Shown here: positions 58,821 through 64,000 of the stretch, one piece after another
Position numbering within the stretch: the first letter of the stretch is position 1
Layout of the letters: every line of letters starts with the position of its first letter
Source of the DNA: Bacteroidota bacterium
Lineage (GTDB): Bacteria > Bacteroidota > Bacteroidia > Chitinophagales > Chitinophagaceae
Length of the DNA stretch: 64,000 bases
NCBI GenBank assembly: GCA_023428755.1
Contig: JAEYWX010000023.1
Span: forward strand, 1-64,000
Direction of reading: 5' to 3'
Program-made: the position numbers and the translations under genes
The notes under the pieces: generated by a model
What the model saw: only the letters and a program-made list of their open reading frames with translations
What the model was told of the DNA's origin: nothing
Databases searched by the model: none

Positions 58821-59696
58821 ATGAAAATGAATTACATGGTGGCATTCGTTGCCGCAGCATTATTGCTCAGCTCCTGCGTAAGCAGCAAGAAGTTCAAAAA
58901 ATCGCAGGCCGATTATGCGCAACTGCAAACACGTTACCAGACACTGGAAGGAACATTGGCAGATTGTAATAATCAGAAAGCAGGCTTGGAGCAGGAAAAA
59001 ACGGAGTTGAACCGTCGCATTACAGATCTAAACAAAGAGATCGAAAACATTAAGCAGAATTATACACAGGCAGTAATGCAGTTGGAAAATCTTTCGGTGA
59101 TATCCAAACAACAGGCTGAAAGCATTAAACAATCGTTGCAGAACATTGGTGCAAAAGATGCTTATATCCAAACACTGCAACAACAAATGGCCTACAAAGA
59201 TTCGTTGAACATGGTGTTGGTGATGAATCTGAAAGGTGCCATTGGAAATATTGAAGATGAAGACATCAACATTAAAGTAGATAAAGGCGTGGTGTATATC
59301 GACATCTCCGATAAATTATTGTTCAAGAGCGGGAGCTACACCATTACTGATCGTGCAAAAGAAGTATTGGGCAAAGTGGCATTGGTGTTAAAGAACCAAC
59401 CTGAAATTGAATTTATGGTGGAAGGTCATACCGACAATGTTCCCTTCAAAGGCAATGGCGTGTTGGTTGATAACTGGGATCTGAGTGTGAAGCGTGCAAC
59501 AACCGTTGTTCGTTTGTTGCAGAAAGAATATGGGTTGGATCCAATGAAGATGTCAGCAGCAGGCCGTGGTGAGTTCCATCCCGTAGATTCAAATGATACA
59601 AAAGAAGGAAAAGCAATGAACCGCAGAACAAGGATTGTCATCCTTCCGCAATTGGATCAGTTCTTTAAACTATTGGAACCTTCAACCGGAAATTGA
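58821..59696 (+). CDS. OmpA-family lipoprotein
   Basis: This 291-residue protein has a lipoprotein signal ending LLLSSC (Cys19) and a coiled-coil spacer (about 30-130, heptads rich in Gln, Leu and Glu). A C-terminal OmpA peptidoglycan-binding domain (about 165-280) has FMVEGHTDNVPF, WDLSVKRATTVV and GRGEFHPVDSNDT. It tethers the outer membrane to the wall. The ATG at 58821 was preferred to one about 60 bases upstream because it begins the lipoprotein signal. A terminator follows. Confidence 0.9.
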   Translation: MKMNYMVAFVAAALLLSSCVSSKKFKKSQADYAQLQTRYQTLEGTLADCNNQKAGLEQEKTELNRRITDLNKEIENIKQNYTQAVMQLENLSVISKQQAESIKQSLQNIGAKDAYIQTLQQQMAYKDSLNMVLVMNLKGAIGNIEDEDINIKVDKGVVYIDISDKLLFKSGSYTITDRAKEVLGKVALVLKNQPEIEFMVEGHTDNVPFKGNGVLVDNWDLSVKRATTVVRLLQKEYGLDPMKMSAAGRGEFHPVDSNDTKEGKAMNRRTRIVILPQLDQFFKLLEPSTGN

Positions 59697-59713
59697 TTTT
59701 CAATGGAACGATA

Positions 59714-59744
59714 AAAAGAGGGTGCAAACATTGCGCCCTCTTTT
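59714..59744 (+). terminator. Intrinsic terminator after the OmpA lipoprotein gene
   Basis: AAAAGAGGGTGCAA (59714-59727) pairs with TTGCGCCCTCTTTT (59731-59744) with one G-U pair and a 3-nt loop; the right arm supplies the T run. Confidence 0.85.
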
Positions 59745-59820
59745 GTTTACACGATGCAGTATCTCCCCAAAGTAAATTGGGTATCTTTCTGTTTTTACAT
59801 TTAGTAAAATAAACCGCTAC

Positions 59821-60756
59821 ATGATTACACATATACTCATTTTTATTGCAGCGCTTACTGCTTTATTAGTTGCAGCACGTTTTTTTACAAATGCAGCCGA
59901 AGAGATCGGTAGCTGGATGGGTTTGCCTTCTTTTGTAGTTGGTGTGTTTATTGTTGGAATTGGCACATCGCTGCCCGAACTGATTTCGGGTATTCTCTCT
60001 GTTCAGAAAGGAGTTTCAGAAATTCTGCCTGGCAATATCATTGGTGCCAACATTTCCAATATCCTGCTCATTACAGGTTTAGCAGCAGTGCTCAACCGAA
60101 AAACAATTTACCTGTCGAGTAATTATATTTACATCGATCTGCATTTTTTGTTGGGCAGTGTCTTTTATTTTCTGGTTATAAGTTATGATGGCATCATCAA
60201 CTTTGGTGAAGCGGCGATCGGCATTGTTATTTTTATTGTATATGCTATTTACCTCATTAAAGGGGAAACAGATGCAACGGCACCGGTAATCGAAAAAAAG
60301 CCAAGAACTGCATTTCCTTACAAGCAGTTACTGATTCTTATTGGCGCAGCACTCGGTATTTTCTTTGGTGCTGATTACACCATCTATTCACTTGAAAAAA
60401 TTGCGATTGCTCTGGAGGTGCCCAGCTCGGTGATAGCACTTACGTTACTGTCATTGGGAACTACATTACCTGAGCTTGCGGTAATAGCATCAGCCGTTCG
60501 TTTGGGAAAAGCTGAAATGGCAATGGGTAACGTCCTCGGCTCCTGTGTATTTAATACACTTGCAATTCCCGGTGTGGCTTCTTTTTTTGGATCGGTGAAT
60601 GTTCCGTCTGAACTGACAGGTTTTGCATTGCCGGTAATGGCTGCATGCGGCTTGCTCTTTTATTTACTTACACAGGATAAACGTATATCCGTGTGGGAAG
60701 GAGTGATGTTTATTTGTTTATATGTTCTGTTTATTTTGAAAACAGTAGGAGTTTAA
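59821..60756 (+). CDS. Calcium/sodium antiporter of the CaCA family
   Basis: This 311-residue protein has about ten transmembrane helices and two inverted alpha repeats: GIGTSLPELISGI with PGNIIGANISNI (N-terminal half) and SLGTTLPELAVIASAV with MGNVLGSCVFNT (C-terminal half). These form the ion-binding site of Na+/Ca2+ or K+-dependent exchangers (YrbG-like). It is transcribed alone. Ion preference cannot be told from sequence. Confidence 0.9.
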   Translation: MITHILIFIAALTALLVAARFFTNAAEEIGSWMGLPSFVVGVFIVGIGTSLPELISGILSVQKGVSEILPGNIIGANISNILLITGLAAVLNRKTIYLSSNYIYIDLHFLLGSVFYFLVISYDGIINFGEAAIGIVIFIVYAIYLIKGETDATAPVIEKKPRTAFPYKQLLILIGAALGIFFGADYTIYSLEKIAIALEVPSSVIALTLLSLGTTLPELAVIASAVRLGKAEMAMGNVLGSCVFNTLAIPGVASFFGSVNVPSELTGFALPVMAACGLLFYLLTQDKRISVWEGVMFICLYVLFILKTVGV

Positions 60757-60846
60757 AAAAGCCTGTAATCAATGCAAGATGCTGATAGTCCCCAGGGCTT
60801 GCAGAATTTCATTTTGATTTTTATATTACTGGCTAAATAGCTGCCT

Positions 60847-61413
60847 ATGCAAATCATCAGAACTATTCAAAACCGCATTTACGAAGTGAGAGGAGAGCGG
60901 GTGATGCTCGACTTTGACCTTGCGGCACTATACGAAGTGCCAACTAAAGTATTGAACCAGGCAGTAAAAAGAAACAGTAAACGTTTCCCTAAGGATTTTA
61001 TGTTTCAGCTGACCGCCGAGGATTATGAGTTGATTCGATTTCAAGTAGAAGCACTCGACAGCTCTAATTCTTCAAGGTCACAAATTGTGACCTTGAAGAC
61101 AGGCCGTGGACATAACCTTAAATATCTGCCCTATGCTTTCACCGAACAAGGCGTGGCCATGCTCAGCGGAATCCTCAACAGTGATAAAGCCATCCAAATG
61201 AACATCGCTATCATGCGGGCTTTTGTAGAAATCAGGAAAATATTGCTTAAGGAGAGTGATTTAAAGGAACAGCTGCGGGAACTGAAAGAACGGATTGGCG
61301 AACACGATGTGCAACTCAGCCAGATTTACGATGCCATGGAAAACATGCTGGATGAAAAAGCAGCCGAACGGAAATGGGACGAGCGGGATAGGATTGGGTT
61401 TATGAAAAGTTAG
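60847..61413 (+). CDS. ORF6N domain-containing DNA-binding protein
   Basis: This 188-residue protein has an N-terminal ORF6N domain (about 8-95, IQNRIYEVRGERVMLDFDLAALYEVPTKVLNQAVKRN, FPKDFMFQL) and a C-terminal coiled-coil part (about 130-185). Such proteins occur in phages and in free-standing bacterial copies and probably bind DNA. AFTEQGVAMLSGIL is present. No phage genes surround it, so it looks like a domesticated or isolated mobile gene. Confidence 0.85.
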   Translation: MQIIRTIQNRIYEVRGERVMLDFDLAALYEVPTKVLNQAVKRNSKRFPKDFMFQLTAEDYELIRFQVEALDSSNSSRSQIVTLKTGRGHNLKYLPYAFTEQGVAMLSGILNSDKAIQMNIAIMRAFVEIRKILLKESDLKEQLRELKERIGEHDVQLSQIYDAMENMLDEKAAERKWDERDRIGFMKS

Positions 61414-61524
61414 GAGGTAGTTTTAGTTGTTTTTATTTTGCTTTGAAACCGATGGATAACAAATGCAACGGTTTGAGTTCGGATAATGTCAAGGCTTTAG
61501 TGCTGGAAAGAAAAGTTACTGACT

Positions 61525-61830
61525 ATGCGAATACTAATTTCAATGTTTCTGTTTATTTGTATTGCTTGTTCAAAAGAAGCAGTTGTTAAAAACGATGACG
61601 CTGTTATCATTAATGTTCGATATGCATGTGGGGCTGCCTGCGATGCTTCAACATATGTAATGAAAGTTGGAGATAGTTATTATGTCAGTTCCGAACCGTT
61701 GTTGGATGAATACCGGCAACATAATCTTCAGGTAACTATTTCTTATTTAAAAACTGGACGATTTCCAGTTTTATGGGAGGGACCGACTAATGCAGAAATC
61801 ATTGAAATAAAAGCGATTCGTAAAAGATAA
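61525..61830 (+). CDS. Small hypothetical lipoprotein
   Basis: This 101-residue protein has a lipoprotein signal ending FICIAC (Cys15). The mature part holds VRYACGAACDASTYVM with three Cys in a short loop, which could form a disulfide or bind metal. No known domain. It stands alone, 111 bases after the ORF6N gene, and precedes a gene-free stretch. Confidence 0.6.
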   Translation: MRILISMFLFICIACSKEAVVKNDDAVIINVRYACGAACDASTYVMKVGDSYYVSSEPLLDEYRQHNLQVTISYLKTGRFPVLWEGPTNAEIIEIKAIRKR

Positions 61831-61950
61831 TTTTTCTTTGCAATTTATTAAGTGAAGACAAACCCACGGGCTGCAGGATTGCAGCGGCACAGCAGCGCAG
61901 CGGAGGTATAGCGAAAAGCTCGAACTGAAGCCGAGTAAGGAACTGAAATT

Positions 61951-62025
61951 CACAGCCCCAACTCCCAATTCCCAACTCCCCCAAACGGTTCAGGCCGCCC
62001 CAACGTCCCAACCCTGATCCCCCAA
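61951..62025. repeat. C-rich direct repeats in the gap before the suf operon
   Basis: Imperfect repeats of CCCAACTCCCAATTCCC and CCCCAACGTCCCAACCC make the plus strand here almost free of G over long stretches. The 317-base gap 61831-62147 holds no gene; its other end carries a regulatory region. Confidence 0.5.
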
Positions 62026-62055
62026 ATTGTCAACTTTTTCCGCTTTTCGAACATT

Positions 62056-62092
62056 ATCTATACTTTTTTGTATAGATTAATCTGTACTTTTG
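62056..62092 (+). promoter_or_regulatory. Operator-like inverted repeat and promoter of the suf operon
   Basis: ATCTATAC (62056-62063) and GTATAGAT (62070-62077) form a perfect inverted repeat around six T. An exact -7 box TACTTTTG follows at 62085-62092, with a second weaker repeat TGTAC/GTACA across it. A repressor here would control sufB, whose ATG is at 62148. Confidence 0.5.
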
Positions 62093-62147
62093 TGTACATA
62101 TAGTAATTGTTCAAGATTTTAGGTAAACAGATTAAACAAAACGAATC

Positions 62148-63593
62148 ATGAGTGAGATGCTCAATACACTGGAGCAAACGGCCCTGAGTGAGTACAAATA
62201 TGGTTGGGTTACCAACATTGAAGCCGACGAGGCCCCTCCCGGACTGAGTGAAGACATTGTGCGTTTCATCAGCGCCAAAAAGAACGAACCCGAGTGGATG
62301 CTGGAATGGCGACTGAAAGCCTACCGCCACTGGTTAAAAATGGAAGAGCCCGAGTGGGCTAATGTAAAATACCCCAAGGTAGATTACAACGCCATTAAAT
62401 ATTACAGTGCCCCCAAGCAAAAGAAAACTCTCAACAGCCTGGATGAAGTAGATCCTGAGCTGCGGGCTACGTTTGAAAAGCTGGGAATTTCTTTGGATGA
62501 ACAAAAGCGTTTAAGCAATGTGGCGGTGGATGCGGTGATCGATTCGGTTTCTATTGCTACCACCTTTAAAAAGCAACTCGCCGAGCTGGGAATTATTTTC
62601 TGCAGCATGAGCGAAGCCATACAGGAACATCCGGAACTCATCAAAAAATGGTTGGGTTCGGTGGTGCCGATGACGGATAATTATTTCTCAGCATTAAATA
62701 GTGCAGTGTTCAGCGATGGTAGTTTCTGCTACATTCCAAAAGGTGTAAAGAGCCCGATGGAGTTGAGCACTTACTTCCGCATCAACGCCGAAAATACCGG
62801 ACAGTTTGAACGTACACTCATCGTTGCCGAAGAAGGCAGCTACGTAAGTTACCTCGAAGGTTGTACGGCGCCGATGCGTGATGAAAATCAATTGCATGCT
62901 GCGGTGGTTGAAATTGTAGCACTTGATAATGCAGAAGTAAAATATTCAACTGTACAAAACTGGTACCCCGGCGATAAAGATGGCAAGGGTGGTATTTACA
63001 ATTTTGTTACCAAGCGTGGTATTTGTGCAGGTGTTAATTCAAAGATCAGCTGGACACAGGTTGAAACTGGTAGCGCTGTTACATGGAAATATCCTTCAGT
63101 AATTCTCAAAGGCGATAACAGCCAGGGTGAATTTTATTCTGTTGCTGTTACCAACAATCATCAGCAGGCAGATACAGGAACTAAGATGATGCACATTGGC
63201 AAGAACACCCGTAGCCGCATTGTATCGAAAGGTATTTCGGCAGGCTTCAGTCAAAACTCTTATCGTGGTTTGGTGCAGGTGGGTAAAAATGCGATCAACG
63301 CAAGAAACTTTTCGCAGTGCGATAGTTTGTTGCTCGGCGATAAATGTGGCGCACACACGTTCCCATATATTGAAGTAAAGAACAGCACTGCACAGGTAGA
63401 ACACGAAGCCACTACTTCTAAAATTGGTGAAGACCAGATCTTCTATTGTAACCAACGTGGTTTAGATACTGAAACTGCAGTTGCACTCATCATTAATGGT
63501 TTTGCAAAAGAAGTAATGAACCAGTTACCGATGGAGTTTGCTGTGGAAGCACAAAAACTCTTAGCGATAAGTTTAGAAGGAAGTGTGGGTTAA
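62148..63593 (+). CDS. sufB: Iron-sulfur cluster assembly protein SufB
   Basis: This 481-residue scaffold of the SUF system acts with the SufC ATPase and SufD to assemble Fe-S clusters. Signatures are RMLEWRLKAYRHW, PKVDYNAIKYYSAPKQKK, SSYFRINAENTGQFERTLIVAEEGSYVSYLEGCTAP and GINARNFSQCDSLLLG with Cys and His. HTFPYIEVKNSTAQVEHEA follows. Length is typical. It is directly followed by sufC; the operator-like site upstream suggests regulation. Confidence 0.97.
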   Translation: MSEMLNTLEQTALSEYKYGWVTNIEADEAPPGLSEDIVRFISAKKNEPEWMLEWRLKAYRHWLKMEEPEWANVKYPKVDYNAIKYYSAPKQKKTLNSLDEVDPELRATFEKLGISLDEQKRLSNVAVDAVIDSVSIATTFKKQLAELGIIFCSMSEAIQEHPELIKKWLGSVVPMTDNYFSALNSAVFSDGSFCYIPKGVKSPMELSTYFRINAENTGQFERTLIVAEEGSYVSYLEGCTAPMRDENQLHAAVVEIVALDNAEVKYSTVQNWYPGDKDGKGGIYNFVTKRGICAGVNSKISWTQVETGSAVTWKYPSVILKGDNSQGEFYSVAVTNNHQQADTGTKMMHIGKNTRSRIVSKGISAGFSQNSYRGLVQVGKNAINARNFSQCDSLLLGDKCGAHTFPYIEVKNSTAQVEHEATTSKIGEDQIFYCNQRGLDTETAVALIINGFAKEVMNQLPMEFAVEAQKLLAISLEGSVG

Positions 63594-63598
63594 GCACA

Positions 63599-63632
63599 TT
63601 TTCAAATTTTCAAATTCACAATTTTCAAATTA
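63599..63632. repeat. TTTTCAAATT direct repeats between sufB and sufC
   Basis: Three degenerate copies of TTTTCAAATT fill the 40-base gap and end just before the sufC ATG at 63634. Confidence 0.6.
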
Positions 63633-63633
63633 T

Positions 63634-64000
63634 ATGTTATCAATAAAAAATTTACAGGCAAGGATCGAAGAGAAGGAAATCTTAAAAGGCATCAACCTCG
63701 AAATCAAAGCAGGCGAAGTGCATGCCATCATGGGTCCAAACGGTAGCGGTAAGTCAACATTGGCTTCTGTACTGGCGGGTCGTTCCGATTATGAAGTAAC
63801 CGGTGGCAGTGTTGAGTTCAACGGAAAAGATCTGTTGGAGCTTTCTCCCGAAGATCGTGCACGTGAAGGTGTGTTCCTTGCGTTTCAATACCCCATTGAA
63901 ATTCCTGGTGTAAGCACTACCAACTTTATTAAAACAGCTGTAAACGAAGTACGCAAGTACCGTGGCGAAGAACCAATGGATGCTGTACAGTTTCTGAAGA
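63634..64000 (+). CDS. sufC: Fe-S cluster assembly ATPase SufC (partial, runs off right edge)
   Basis: The first 122 codons of an ABC-type ATPase are visible: LSIKNLQARIEEKEILKGINLEI, Walker A GPNGSGKST (34-42), YEVTGGSVEFNGKDLLELSPEDRAREGVFLAFQYPIEIPGVS with the Q loop. The order and FLAFQYPIEIPGV are typical of SufC. It powers the SufBCD complex. The rest lies outside the window. Confidence 0.95.
   Translation, partial: MLSIKNLQARIEEKEILKGINLEIKAGEVHAIMGPNGSGKSTLASVLAGRSDYEVTGGSVEFNGKDLLELSPEDRAREGVFLAFQYPIEIPGVSTTNFIKTAVNEVRKYRGEEPMDAVQFLK

Noticed and set aside
60847..61413. Prophage remnant around the ORF6N gene
   Set aside because: No capsid, integrase or other phage gene is near; neighbours are an antiporter and a small lipoprotein.
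1..64000. CRISPR arrays, tRNA or rRNA genes, insertion sequences
   Set aside because: No regularly spaced repeat array, no tRNA-like cloverleaf with conserved T-loop sequence and no transposase frame were recognised by eye.

Overview
The window comes from a member of the Bacteroidota, most likely the family Chitinophagaceae. The evidence is a TonB-dependent receptor with an N-terminal carboxypeptidase-regulatory-like domain, a type IX secretion sorting domain, many small lipoproteins and outer-membrane beta-barrels, and -7 boxes of the Bacteroidota form TAnnTTTG. No tRNA, rRNA, CRISPR array, insertion sequence or prophage was recognised, so this is mostly chromosomal backbone with small accessory patches (about 1-1100, 19900-20600, 26800-27200, 32000-37400, 60800-62100).

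Layout. Left edge: start of a probable ArsR/SmtB regulator with an operator-promoter, an orphan membrane protein, acylphosphatase with an Rrf2 regulator, and two tandem beta-barrels. 3072-9840 (minus): apparent six-gene operon parB, DUF5683 protein, dapB, two TPR sensor kinases and a NarL-type response regulator. 10-12.2 kb: fluoride channel crcB, a small lipoprotein and phoH. 12.6-16.8 kb: a DUF4403 gene split in two at a pentanucleotide repeat, then a metallo-hydrolase, TatD-type nuclease, tcdA and an unknown gene. 16.8-31.3 kb: metabolic and envelope genes (methyltransferase, acyl-CoA ligase, secreted T9SS protein, DUF4304 protein, TonB receptor, rpe, TPR lipoprotein, PD40 propeller, an aminotransferase with a Tat-like leader, YfcE-like phosphoesterase, hmgA). 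31.4-39.2 kb: orphan response regulator, a frameshifted secreted protein, a run of tandemly related outer-membrane proteins, and envelope proteins.

39.8-43.8 kb is the infA-rpmJ-rpsM-rpsK-rpsD-rpoA-rplQ cluster, with unusually long, repeat-filled gaps, followed by carA and aroQ. 45.4-51.2 kb (minus) is a compact five-gene operon: M42 peptidase, a 57-residue LDPGSGS membrane protein, a NoeA-like methyltransferase and two paralogous membrane-bound alkaline-phosphatase-superfamily enzymes. It is the best candidate in the window for an uncharacterised system, probably envelope modification. 51.3-61.8 kb holds a UbiA-like membrane protein, a LuxE-like enzyme, an RlmK-like methyltransferase, a hybrid sensor kinase, the two subunits of a 3-oxoacid CoA-transferase, an OmpA lipoprotein, a cation/calcium antiporter, an ORF6N-domain protein and a small lipoprotein. 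The right edge starts the suf iron-sulfur operon (sufB, partial sufC).

A recurring feature is that intergenic spaces carry several families of short degenerate repeats and palindromes, often directly against start codons or between genes of one operon. Two genes (DUF4403 and the secreted protein at 32480) are broken by frameshifts, the first at a tandem repeat where loss of one unit would restore the frame.
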